Below the pieces are notes generated by a model. That model did no database searches and was not told the origin of the DNA. It saw nothing but the letters and a program-made list of their open reading frames with translations. The translations under genes were made by a program, and so were the position numbers. This document shows, piece after piece, positions 7,443 through 15,173 of a stretch of DNA of 23,792 nucleotides. Origin of the DNA: JBEKJU01 sp050011095. GTDB lineage: Bacteria > Desulfobacterota > Syntrophorhabdia > Syntrophorhabdales > WCHB1-27. Each line of letters begins with the position of its first letter. The stretch's first letter is position 1. Location of the stretch: the NCBI GenBank assembly GCA_050011095.1, contig JBEKJU010000026.1, positions 1 through 23,792 on the forward strand, in the 5' to 3' direction.

Positions 7443-8161
7443 GTAAGATCTTTGATGCCCTCGAACATGCCCGGAAGGCGGGGATGACCGCTCCCGACCC
7501 TCCCCCGTCCGTCTCTTTGCCGGTAAATGAACGCGGGTGCGAGGTTGACATGGAACAGGAGATGTTGAGCCTCTATCAGACGATCACCGCATCCCTTCCC
7601 GACGTCTATCACCCCTCGGTCCTCTTAGTGGGGTCCCGCTCGAACGAGGGGACATCGACGGTAGCCCGGCAGTTGGCAAAGGTGGTGTCGCTCCGCATGG
7701 AGAAGAAGGTTCTCCTGATAGACCTCGACAGGAGCCGTCCCGACCTGCATGTTTACGCAAATTTTAAGACGGGAAGAGATGGGGATGGGGAGGGAGATTT
7801 CATAGAGGAATCGATGCGCCAGGTGGAAGAGAGCAGCCTCTTTGTCATGCCTCTTTTTCAACAGACCTTGGTTGCCCCGCGGACCCTCGACGCGGTGAAA
7901 GGCGGCGTCTTCTGGGAGCCCCTTAAAGAGCGGTTCGATCTGATCATTGTAGACTCGCCCCCCGCCACCACCTATCCCGACGGACCGGGGATCGCCTCCC
8001 AGGTGGACGGCGTAATCCTCGTCGTGGAAGCAGAGAAAACCCGCTGGCAGGTGGCCCTGAGCGCCAAGGAAAGGATCGCCAAACATGGCGGGAATATCCT
8101 TGGCATCGTCTTCAATAAAAGACGATATTACATCCCCCCCCTCATATACAGGCACCTGTAA
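7439..8161 (+). CDS. CpsD/CapB-type BY-kinase homologue with degenerate P-loop
   Basis: The 240-residue protein has a strong AAGGAGGTCC ribosome site and overlaps the ATPase gene by 4 nt. It begins MSKIFDALEHARKAG, typical of the cytoplasmic partner of GumC/Wzz proteins. Walker A' (VLLIDLDRSRPDLH, D95/D97) and Walker B (FDLIIVDSPP, D172) are present, but the P-loop reads GSRSNEGTST (65-74): Thr72 replaces the catalytic lysine of GKS/T. The C-terminus has only a small tyrosine group (Y230, Y231, Y237) rather than a long tyrosine cluster. Related EPS proteins with altered P-loops exist, so the protein is probably a regulatory ATPase-like partner with weak or no kinase activity. The fold assignment is firm; loss of activity is inference. 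Confidence 0.85.
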   Translation: MSKIFDALEHARKAGMTAPDPPPSVSLPVNERGCEVDMEQEMLSLYQTITASLPDVYHPSVLLVGSRSNEGTSTVARQLAKVVSLRMEKKVLLIDLDRSRPDLHVYANFKTGRDGDGEGDFIEESMRQVEESSLFVMPLFQQTLVAPRTLDAVKGGVFWEPLKERFDLIIVDSPPATTYPDGPGIASQVDGVILVVEAEKTRWQVALSAKERIAKHGGNILGIVFNKRRYYIPPLIYRHL

Positions 8162-8305
8162 AGAAATCCAGGACCGGACGATCAGCGCGTAAGAGTGATC
8201 GAGGTCGGTCGATCTCCGGCGGCATTTCCCTTATCTGTGGGGCAAATCCGATGCCGGCCGGTGAATCGCGCCCCTTTTTCATCTGAAGATTGTTTTTTTA
8301 GCTTC

Positions 8306-9802
8306 ATGAGCAATACAGAGACAGCAGGCCGAACCATGTGTCACGCATCAGAAAGCCCCGAAAAAATGGAAGACGGACTCAATATACCCATAACCCCGGC
8401 AATCCCCCGTCTCCGGGCGGCCGGCATCTCCCTAGGCTCTCCGCAGCATCGCTGGCTGCTGTTCCTCGGGGACCTGATGCTCATTATGGCGGCAAATTTC
8501 GTGAGCACCTGGATCAGGATCGGCCTTGCGGCAAACACGCTTTCCCTATACAGCATCGCGGTTTCCGTGACCCTCGTCCTCTATCCGCTCACGCTCTATG
8601 TCTTTGACCTCTACAACCTGGAGCGCACGTTCCGGTCATGGGAGACGGGGTTTAGAAGCGGCCTTACCGTAGCGTTCGGGGGCGTCTTCTCCATCTTCGT
8701 TTTTTATGTGTTGGACAAGGGGCAGTTCGGAAGGGGCATCATGGCGATCGAGATGGGCCTGACGTGGCTCTTCCTCAACGGATGGCGCTGGGCCTACGGC
8801 GCTCTCTTCCAGTCGTCGGCGATCCGGAAGGTCCCGGTGCTCATTCTCGGCGCCGGTGGGTGCGGCTCGACGATCTGCGAACTCCTCGGCTCCCCCTTCT
8901 CTCCTTACGACGTAAGGGGATTTCTCGACGACGATCCGGCCAGGCACGGCCTTCCGCGGTCGGCGCCCGTTCTTGGGGCGGTGGGCGAGTTGAGGGAGAT
9001 TGCCTCACGGGTCGGCGCAACAGCGGCGATCCTCGCGATTCCCAAGAACCGCCCACCCGAGCTGATCAGGAACATCCTCCACGCCAGGCTGCGGGGGGGG
9101 ATCGACGTGCGCGAGATGGCCGATGTCTATGAAGAGCTGACGGGGAGGATCCCCATCAACCATATCGGCGACCAGTGGCTCCTCTATGCCGATGGGTTCT
9201 CCCTGATCCACAGGGAATACCTCCAGAGGCTAAAACGGCTCGTCGATATCGGTTTTTCGAGCTTCCTTCTCCTTTTGACCGCCCCCGTCTTCCTCGTTGC
9301 CGCATTGGCGGTCCGCCTCGATTCGCCGGGCCCGATATTTTACCGGCAGGAGCGCGTGGGAAAGGACCAGCGGGTCTTTACGATTTGTAAGTTCCGCTCC
9401 ATGCGCCAGGACGCCGAAAGCGGCGGGGCGATATGGGCGGCGGAACGGGACCCCCGGGTGACGAAGGTGGGCCAATGGCTGCGCCTCACCCATATCGACG
9501 AGCTTCCCCAGATATGGAACGTCTTCAAGGGCGATATGAGCGTGGTCGGACCGAGGCCCGAGCGGCCTGAGTTCGTGCGCATGCTGGACGAGGAGGTCCC
9601 CTACTATGCGGTGCGGCACGCGGTGCGGCCCGGCATTACCGGATGGGCCCAGGTAAGCTACCGCTATGGGTCCTCGATAGAAGACGCCATGCGCAAACTG
9701 GAATCGGACCTGTACTACGTGAAGAACATGTCCCTCTTTTTGGACCTGAAGATCATGCTCAGGACCGTTGGGGTGATCTTTCTTACCGATGGGGCGAGAT
9801 AA
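8306..9802 (+). CDS. Initiating polyprenyl-phosphate sugar phosphotransferase (EPS)
   Basis: The enzyme transfers a sugar-1-phosphate from a nucleotide sugar to a polyprenyl-phosphate, starting the repeat unit on the inner membrane. The N-terminal half has about four membrane helices, then a nucleotide-binding CoA_binding_3-type domain (VPVLILGAGGCGSTICELL). The C-terminal bacterial sugar-transferase domain (about 306-498) begins with a fifth helix and shows YRQERVG, KFRSM, DELPQ, GDMSVVGPRPERPEF and PGITGWAQV. The tail (LYYVKNMSLFLDLKIMLRTV) resembles the EpsB_2 subgroup of exosortase EPS loci. The start is uncertain: no candidate (GTG 8195, ATG 8306, 8336, 8366) has a good ribosome site, and I chose 8306. 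The 144-nt gap from the previous gene could hold a promoter. Confidence 0.9.
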   Translation: MSNTETAGRTMCHASESPEKMEDGLNIPITPAIPRLRAAGISLGSPQHRWLLFLGDLMLIMAANFVSTWIRIGLAANTLSLYSIAVSVTLVLYPLTLYVFDLYNLERTFRSWETGFRSGLTVAFGGVFSIFVFYVLDKGQFGRGIMAIEMGLTWLFLNGWRWAYGALFQSSAIRKVPVLILGAGGCGSTICELLGSPFSPYDVRGFLDDDPARHGLPRSAPVLGAVGELREIASRVGATAAILAIPKNRPPELIRNILHARLRGGIDVREMADVYEELTGRIPINHIGDQWLLYADGFSLIHREYLQRLKRLVDIGFSSFLLLLTAPVFLVAALAVRLDSPGPIFYRQERVGKDQRVFTICKFRSMRQDAESGGAIWAAERDPRVTKVGQWLRLTHIDELPQIWNVFKGDMSVVGPRPERPEFVRMLDEEVPYYAVRHAVRPGITGWAQVSYRYGSSIEDAMRKLESDLYYVKNMSLFLDLKIMLRTVGVIFLTDGAR

Positions 9803-9872
9803 GGCCGTGAAAGGCGCGAAGAGACGGACGCGAGGGCGAACGGATCGGACATAAGTTACACCGGAGGTTAAT

Positions 9873-10901
9873 ATGAGGATATTAGTGACAGGTTCCCATG
9901 GGTATATCGGTACGGTACTCTTTCCGATGCTGCTGGCCCAGGGGTATGAGGCCGTTGGGCTCGACAGCGATCTCTATGAAAAGTGTACGTTCGGTAGCAC
10001 GATGCCGGATATCCGCTTTATACGCAAAGATGTCCGCGACGTCAGCGCCGCGGACATCAAGGGGGTGGATGCCATCATGCATCTGGCCGCCCTGTCGAAC
10101 GATCCTTTGGGCGATCTGAACCCCGGACTGACTTACGAGATCAATCACGCCGCCTCGGTGCGGCTCGCCAGGATCGCGAGAGACGTCGGCGTGAGGCGGT
10201 TTATCTTCTCTTCTTCCTGCAGCACCTACGGCGCGGCCGGCAATGAAATTCTCACGGAGACGGCGGCGTTCAACCCGGTGACGCCCTACGGTGACTCGAA
10301 GGTGCTGGTCGAGCGGGATGTTTCGGCCCTGGCCGATGAGAACTTCACGCCTGTTTTTCTTCGGAATGCGACCGCCTACGGTGTTTCTCCCCGGATGAGG
10401 TTCGACCTCGTCCTGAATAACCTCGTCGCATGGGCATTCGCCACGGGGCGCGTCCATATAAAGAGCGACGGGACGCCGTGGCGGCCGATCGTCCACATCG
10501 CGGATATCTCCCGCGCCTTTATCGCCGCCCTGGAGGCGCCGAGGGCGCTCGTCCATAACCAGGCGTTCAACGTGGGTATGAACGAGGAGAACTATCAGGT
10601 CCGCGAGCTGGCCGAGATCGTAAAGGATACGGTGCCCGGCTGCCGCATAGAATTCGCCTCCGACGCGGGACCGGATAAGCGCAACTATCGCGTGGACTTC
10701 GGGAAGCTCTCGAAAACGCTCCCCGCGTTCACGCCCCAATGGGACGCCAGGAAGGGCGCCCAGGAGCTGCTTGAGGCATACAAGGAAGTGGGCCTAGTGC
10801 TTGATGACTTTGAGGGCCCCCGGTACAAGCGGATCGACCACATCAGACACCTTCTCGGCACGGGCGAGCTTGATGAGACGCTCCGCTTCAGGACCGCCTA
10901 G
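9873..10901 (+). CDS. NAD-dependent sugar epimerase/dehydratase (extended SDR)
   Basis: The 342-residue protein has a good ribosome site (GGAGG, ATG 9873). The Rossmann motif is GSHGYIG (7-13). The catalytic region reads FSSSCSTYG (112-120) and Y139-G-D-S-K143 gives the YxxxK pair. The TDE-type motif of 4,6-dehydratases is absent, so an epimerase or reductase acting on a nucleotide sugar is more likely than a dehydratase. The C-terminus (RYKRIDHIRHLLGTGELDET) is typical of a subfamily often encoded next to TylC3/TcaB9-type C-methyltransferases, as here. GC content is high, like the assembly genes upstream. Substrate unknown; a 4-keto sugar reductase or epimerase step in a deoxysugar pathway would fit. 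Confidence 0.85.
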   Translation: MRILVTGSHGYIGTVLFPMLLAQGYEAVGLDSDLYEKCTFGSTMPDIRFIRKDVRDVSAADIKGVDAIMHLAALSNDPLGDLNPGLTYEINHAASVRLARIARDVGVRRFIFSSSCSTYGAAGNEILTETAAFNPVTPYGDSKVLVERDVSALADENFTPVFLRNATAYGVSPRMRFDLVLNNLVAWAFATGRVHIKSDGTPWRPIVHIADISRAFIAALEAPRALVHNQAFNVGMNEENYQVRELAEIVKDTVPGCRIEFASDAGPDKRNYRVDFGKLSKTLPAFTPQWDARKGAQELLEAYKEVGLVLDDFEGPRYKRIDHIRHLLGTGELDETLRFRTA

Positions 10902-10949
10902 CGCAAGAATGGCCGGGCCGAAGGGCGAAATACACCCGCAAGAATGAAT

Positions 10950-10954
10950 GGAGG
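10950..10954 (+). promoter_or_regulatory. Ribosome binding site fixing the GTG start at 10963
   Basis: GGAGG with an 8-nt spacer to GTG 10963. The upstream ATG at 10948 overlaps this site and has no Shine-Dalgarno of its own; the ATG at 10969 is 14 nt away. Confidence 0.75.
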
Positions 10955-10962
10955 ATAATCGC

Positions 10963-12216
10963 GTGAATATGTCTCAGAACGCAGCGGAAGCCCGCTGCAG
11001 GTTTTGTCATGCCCCGCTCGTCCACACCTTTGTGGACCTCGGCATGTCCCCCCCGTGCGAAAGCTATGTGAGCGCGGAGCAGCTTAATAAGATGGAGGCC
11101 TTTTACCCTCTCCATGTGCGCCTGTGCCACGAATGTTTTCTGGTGCAACTGGACGAATATGTCACTCCGGAGGAAATTTTTACAGAATATGCCTATTTCT
11201 CCTCTTACTCGGATACGTGGCTGGATCACGCAAAGGCTTACACGGGGCTGATGGTGGAGCGGTTCAGGCTGGATAAGCGGCATCTGGTGGTCGAGCTTGC
11301 GAGCAACGACGGCTACCTCCTTCAATACTTCGTTCAAAGGGGAATACCGGTCCTTGGCGTTGAGCCGGCTGAGAATGTCGCGGTCGTCGCCGAGAGACAA
11401 GGCATTCCCACCATAGTGAAATTTTTCGGGACCGAGCTCGCCAGGCAAATGGCGGAAGAGGGCAAGCAAGCGGATTTGTTGGTGGGAAATAATGTGCTCG
11501 CTCAAGTGCCTGATATCAATGATTTCGTCGAAGGTATGAGGATCCTCCTCAAGCCCGGAGGTATCATCACCATGGAATTCCCCCACCTGATGAGGCTGAT
11601 GGAAGAGAACCAATTCGATACCATTTATCACGAACATTTCTCCTATTTTTCCTTTATCACGGTGGAAAAGATTTTTGCCGCCCATGGCTTGACGCTGTTC
11701 GACGTCGAAGAGTTGTCCACACACGGCGGTTCTTTGAGAATTTATGGGCGCCACAACGATGACGGGTCAAAGCCGCTGAGCGATCGAGTGATCGAACTTG
11801 CAAACCGCGAAAAGGCCGCGGGCTTTATGTCCATAGACCGTTACTCCGCCTTTGCCGAGCAGGTAAAGGAGACAAAGCGCAAGCTCCTCGATTTCCTGAT
11901 CCGGGCGAAAGGGGAGGGGAAAACTATCGCGGGCTACGGGGCGCCGGGCAAGGGCAACACACTCCTCAACTATTGCGGCATCCGCACGGACTTCCTCGAC
12001 TTCACCGTTGATCGCAGCCCATACAAACAGGGAAAATTTCTGCCCGGAACCCACGTTCCCATTTTTCACCCCGACAGGATACGGGAGAGACGACCTGATT
12101 ATGTTTTCATCCTCCCCTGGAACTTCAAGGACGAGATTATGACACAGATGTCATATATCCGCGAGTGGGGGGGTCGGTTCGTTGTTCCGATCCCGATAGT
12201 GACGATTTATGAATAA
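10963..12216 (+). CDS. Sugar C-methyltransferase (TylC3/TcaB9-like, SAM-dependent)
   Basis: The 417-residue protein has the three-part build of sugar C-methyltransferases: an N-terminal zinc site (C12-R-F-C15 and C55-H-E-C58), a central SAM domain (VVELASNDGYLL, 109-120) and a C-terminal Rossmann-like domain (GKTIAGYGAPGKGNTLLNY). Residues Y76, Y222, E224 and H225 (YHEHFSYF) coincide with active-site residues I recall from TcaB9; the position corresponding to its His181 is Gln (NNVLAQVPD). Such enzymes methylate carbon 3 of 4-keto nucleotide sugars, giving branched sugars. GTG 10963 is chosen by its ribosome site. The gene ends inside the left palindromic repeat, whose GAATAA gives the last codon and stop. 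Confidence 0.9.
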   Translation: MNMSQNAAEARCRFCHAPLVHTFVDLGMSPPCESYVSAEQLNKMEAFYPLHVRLCHECFLVQLDEYVTPEEIFTEYAYFSSYSDTWLDHAKAYTGLMVERFRLDKRHLVVELASNDGYLLQYFVQRGIPVLGVEPAENVAVVAERQGIPTIVKFFGTELARQMAEEGKQADLLVGNNVLAQVPDINDFVEGMRILLKPGGIITMEFPHLMRLMEENQFDTIYHEHFSYFSFITVEKIFAAHGLTLFDVEELSTHGGSLRIYGRHNDDGSKPLSDRVIELANREKAAGFMSIDRYSAFAEQVKETKRKLLDFLIRAKGEGKTIAGYGAPGKGNTLLNYCGIRTDFLDFTVDRSPYKQGKFLPGTHVPIFHPDRIRERRPDYVFILPWNFKDEIMTQMSYIREWGGRFVVPIPIVTIYE

Positions 12217-12444
12217 ATGACCCTGCTGCAAGCAGCAGGGTATCCAAGACAACGAGCGGAGCGAGTCTTTGAGCAAGGGGGAGTCTCGGTGCACCCGCTT
12301 GCGGGTCGTGGCTTTGCCCGCAGAGGGGCGACCGCGGGGTACCCACACAGTGGGTCGCGCGAAGCGGGTGTCCCAATAATTGCCGGCGGAGCGAAGCGGA
12401 AAAAGATTCTCCCTGCAGCAAGCTGCGGGAATTCCGCAAGTTGA
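12211..12444 (+). repeat. Palindromic mosaic repeat, left copy
   Basis: This 234-bp element has a second, inverted copy at 16584-16781. It runs from GAATAAATGACCC to CCGCAAGTTGA and is a chain of hairpins: CCCTGCTGC-AA-GCAGCAGGG (12221-12240), ACCCGC-TT-GCGGGT (12293-12306), ACCCAC-ACA-GTGGGT (12341-12355, only in this copy) and CCCTGCAGC-AA-GCTGCGGG (12411-12429), with imperfect dyads around CGAGCGGAGCGAG and GGAGCGAAGCGG. It encodes no transposase. It looks like a MITE-like or REP-cluster element. Its outer end overlaps the stop of the C-methyltransferase, its inner end lies 69 nt before the next start. Confidence 0.85.
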
Positions 12445-12499
12445 TAGAAGAAGGCATTCCTTCTCAGTCGGGGATTACGGCCGATTCGAAGTGCCTCTC

Positions 12500-12505
12500 G
12501 GAGGT
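12500..12505 (+). promoter_or_regulatory. Ribosome binding site fixing the ATG start at 12513
   Basis: GGAGGT with a 7-nt spacer to ATG 12513. It argues against the TTG at 12441, which lies at the end of the repeat and would add 24 unrelated residues. Confidence 0.8.
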
Positions 12506-12512
12506 ACGTCAA

Positions 12513-14405
12513 ATGATATTTACAGAGCTGCCACTAAGGGCCGCTTTCGTGATCGAATTAGAAAAAAAGGGGGACGAGAGGGGTTTTTTCGCCAGGTCCT
12601 GGTGCCAGAGAGAGTTCCTTAACCACAACCTCAATCCGCGAACGCTACAATGCAATGTTTCCTTTAGTCGGATAAAAGGTACACTCAGAGGCCTCCATTA
12701 TCAGGCGAAACCCTTCCAAGAAACAAAAATTGTGAGATGCACGAGGGGCTCGATATATGATGTAATCGTTGATTTAAGACCTGATTCACCTACTTTCACG
12801 AAACACTTCGGTATTTTTTTGAAGGCTGAAGAGTATAAGATCCTTTACGTTCCTGAAGGATTTGCCCATGGATTGTTGACCCTGGAAGATGAGACCGAAG
12901 TAATCTACCAAATGTCTGAATTCTATGTTCCGGAATTGGCCAGAGGAGTGAGATGGAACGATCCATTTTTTGAAATTGAATGGCCGATGGAGCCGGTGCT
13001 TATGTCCGTGCGAGACCAGAATTATCCGAACTTTGTTATGCAAGCACATCAATCAAGCTCGAACGGGACCGGCCAAGGGAGGGCGGTAGCGCACGTCAAG
13101 GATGTTTCGAGCGCCATTAATCCCGAGGAAGTGGGCCGGGGCATGTGTCAGCTCATATCGGAACTGTATCCATTATGCAGAAGCATCACGGGCAATGGCC
13201 TCCGTGAAAGCCTCGATCGATTAAAGCAATTCATCCCTTTGACCATGCATGAAGTTCCGACGGGCACGCAGGTTTTCGATTGGACAGTGCCAAAAGAGTG
13301 GAATATTAGGGACGCTTATGTAAAGAGCGCGGACGGGAAAAGGTTGGTTGACTTTCATGAATCGAATCTTCACGTTGTGGCCTATAGCACACCTATCAAT
13401 AGAAGGATGGAGTTGCGAGAGCTGAAGGAGCATCTTTTCAGCCTGCCCGAGCATCCGGATTGGATCCCCTATAGAACGTCATATTATCGGGAGAGTTGGG
13501 GATTCTGCCTGAGCCACCGACAGTTCACGGCGCTGAAGGAGGATGTCTACGATGTGTGCATAGATTCCACACTCGAGGACGGATCTCTCACCTACGCTGA
13601 ATGCTATCTTCCGGGGGAGAGAAACGAGGAATTCCTGTTCTCCAGCCACGCGTGCCATCCTTCGCTCTGTAATGACAACCTCTCCGGAATCGCGGTCGCC
13701 GTGTTTTTGGCTCGATTTTTGAGCCCGTTGGCCCTGAAGTATTCCTATCGTTTTCTCTTCGCGCCATCAACCATTGGGTCGATCTGCTGGCTGGCTCTGA
13801 ACGAAACGAAAACTTCTCTTATCAAACATGGCCTGGTACTGGCCTGCGTCGGTGACCGAGGCATGCCAACATACAAGAAAAGCCGGAGAGGCGATTCAGA
13901 GATTGATAGGGCAAGCGCGCACGTGTTGAAGCATTCAGGTCAGGACTATAAGATAATGAATTTTTCCCCCTACAGCTATGATGAACGTCAGTTCTGCTCA
14001 CCTGGTTTCGACCTCCCGCTGGGGTGCCTCATGCGAACTCCCAACGGCCAATTTCCGGAGTATCACACATCGGCGGACAATTTAGATTTTGTCCAACCCA
14101 TGTCGCTGGCTGATTCGTTCATTAAATGTTTAAAGATCGTCAACATCATAGAGAACAATGAGGTGTATGTCAGCCAGAAGCCCAAATGCGAACCGCGGTT
14201 GGGAAAGTATGGTCTTTATAATAGAATGGGTAACGAACCCGAACCGCGCGCCACGGAGTTGGCTATGCTATGGGCCTTAAATTTTTCTGACGGCTTCAAC
14301 AGCTTGTTGGACATTGCCGAACGAGCCGACATGAGCTTCGATGTCATTCAACAAGCAGCGGACGCTTTGGTGGCCGCGGGATTACTCATGAAATCGTCAA
14401 GTTAG
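12513..14405 (+). CDS. RmlC-like sugar epimerase fused to DUF4910 peptidase-like protein
   Basis: The 630-residue protein has two families in one frame. Residues 1-about 178 are a dTDP-4-dehydrorhamnose 3,5-epimerase-like cupin (GDERGFFARSW, GTLRGLHYQ, VPEGFAHGLL, RGVRWNDP); the catalytic His62, Tyr138 and Asp168 align with RmlC His63, Tyr138 and Asp170. Residues about 205-555 match DUF4910/DUF2172, an M28-aminopeptidase-like fold (LYPLCRSITGNGLRESL, VFDWTVPKEWNIRDAYV, SSHACHPSLCNDNLSG, SYDERQFCSPGFDLP, PEYHTSADNLDFV), with H/D/E/H residues able to bind zinc. Residues about 580-625 form the winged-helix tail (HTH_47 type). The start is ATG 12513. The DUF4910 part occurs in many LPS/EPS clusters but usually as a separate gene; its reaction is unknown to me. 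Parts of the gene are clearly less GC-rich than its upstream neighbours. Confidence 0.88.
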   Translation: MIFTELPLRAAFVIELEKKGDERGFFARSWCQREFLNHNLNPRTLQCNVSFSRIKGTLRGLHYQAKPFQETKIVRCTRGSIYDVIVDLRPDSPTFTKHFGIFLKAEEYKILYVPEGFAHGLLTLEDETEVIYQMSEFYVPELARGVRWNDPFFEIEWPMEPVLMSVRDQNYPNFVMQAHQSSSNGTGQGRAVAHVKDVSSAINPEEVGRGMCQLISELYPLCRSITGNGLRESLDRLKQFIPLTMHEVPTGTQVFDWTVPKEWNIRDAYVKSADGKRLVDFHESNLHVVAYSTPINRRMELRELKEHLFSLPEHPDWIPYRTSYYRESWGFCLSHRQFTALKEDVYDVCIDSTLEDGSLTYAECYLPGERNEEFLFSSHACHPSLCNDNLSGIAVAVFLARFLSPLALKYSYRFLFAPSTIGSICWLALNETKTSLIKHGLVLACVGDRGMPTYKKSRRGDSEIDRASAHVLKHSGQDYKIMNFSPYSYDERQFCSPGFDLPLGCLMRTPNGQFPEYHTSADNLDFVQPMSLADSFIKCLKIVNIIENNEVYVSQKPKCEPRLGKYGLYNRMGNEPEPRATELAMLWALNFSDGFNSLLDIAERADMSFDVIQQAADALVAAGLLMKSSS

Positions 14406-14420
14406 TCCATGAGTGAGGAG

Positions 14421-14426
14421 AGGAGG
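14421..14426 (+). promoter_or_regulatory. Ribosome binding site favouring the ATG start at 14433
   Basis: AGGAGG lies 6 nt before ATG 14433. The alternative ATG 14409 is upstream of this site, 3 nt after the previous stop, with no ribosome site of its own; ATG 14427 is too close. Confidence 0.65.
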
Positions 14427-14432
14427 ATGGAA

Positions 14433-15173
14433 ATGTTGGACAACATGGAAACAGGAATCGATGCACCATCGATTGCTGAACAACAGCAGTACTGGGACGA
14501 GCGGTGGGAGCGCCACAAGAGGCCAAATCAGTACCAGACGCAACGTGGTGAGGCGATCCTGGCATTACTTCAAACTGTCCCCCTTGATCAGCCCAAGATC
14601 CTCGACCTGGGTTGCGCCACAGGGTGGTTTACCGAAAACTTGTCAAAATTAGGCCAGGTCACCGGCATCGATTTATCCGAACGGGCCATCGCTATCGCAA
14701 AAACAGCCTATCCCAACCTCACCTTCTTAAAGGGAAACATATTTGAGATGCCCATATACGCGGAATACTTCGATCTCATAGTCTCTCAGGAAGTAATAGC
14801 GCATGTAGAAGATCAGGTCGGATTTGTGCAACGTATTGCCCAGGCACTCAAGCCGAGTGGCTATGTGGTCGTCACCGCCGCCAACAAAGTTGTTATGGAA
14901 CGGCACAGTTTTGGTCCGGACCCTCGGGAGCACATCAAGAAATGGCTGGATATGAAGACGCTGAAAAGGCTGCTCGCCGATCGCTTTAACGTGATCCGCA
15001 GCACGAGCGCCATGCCGTTGGGACACGGCGGTTTTCTTAAGTTCACCAATTCACACAAAATCAATGCCCCCTTGGCTCTGCTGTTCGGTCAACAACGCCT
15101 TCAAAGGTTGAAAGAAAGGCTCAATCTGGGGTATACCATCATCGTCCTCGCTCAAAAGAAGAACAATGGGTAG
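14433..15173 (+). CDS. Class I SAM-dependent methyltransferase
   Basis: The protein has 246 residues from ATG 14433. SAM-binding motif I is ILDLGCATGWFTENLSKLG, followed by the acidic loop GIDLSERAIAIA, the motif II region FDLIVSQEVIAHVED and the motif III region LKPSGYVVVTAANK, as in UbiG/Methyltransf_25 enzymes. The start region QQQYWDERWERH is common among methyltransferases of polysaccharide clusters. It should O- or N-methylate a sugar, a nucleotide sugar or a lipid-linked intermediate; the acceptor cannot be read from the sequence. It is coupled to both neighbours: it begins 27 nt after the fusion gene, and the downstream pyruvyl transferase overlaps its end. It lies inside the repeat-bounded block. 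Confidence 0.85.
   Translation: MLDNMETGIDAPSIAEQQQYWDERWERHKRPNQYQTQRGEAILALLQTVPLDQPKILDLGCATGWFTENLSKLGQVTGIDLSERAIAIAKTAYPNLTFLKGNIFEMPIYAEYFDLIVSQEVIAHVEDQVGFVQRIAQALKPSGYVVVTAANKVVMERHSFGPDPREHIKKWLDMKTLKRLLADRFNVIRSTSAMPLGHGGFLKFTNSHKINAPLALLFGQQRLQRLKERLNLGYTIIVLAQKKNNG

Noticed and set aside
8238..8254. Sigma-54-like GG-N10-GC site before the sugar transferase
   Set aside because: Spacing fits but the flanking bases match the TGGCAC/TTGC consensus poorly, and such matches are common by chance in GC-rich DNA.
9873..10901. SDR as the missing CDP-glucose 4,6-dehydratase
   Set aside because: The catalytic region reads SSSCSTYG and lacks the TDE motif of 4,6-dehydratases.
12211..12444. 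Repeat hairpins as intrinsic terminators or CRISPR units
   Set aside because: There are no T-runs after the stems, and no regular repeat-spacer arrangement; the hairpins differ from one another within a copy.
12217..12512. Small open frames within the repeat copies and the TTG start at 12441 for the fusion gene
   Set aside because: These frames merely read through the palindromes; similar frames exist on both strands of both copies and none resembles a protein.
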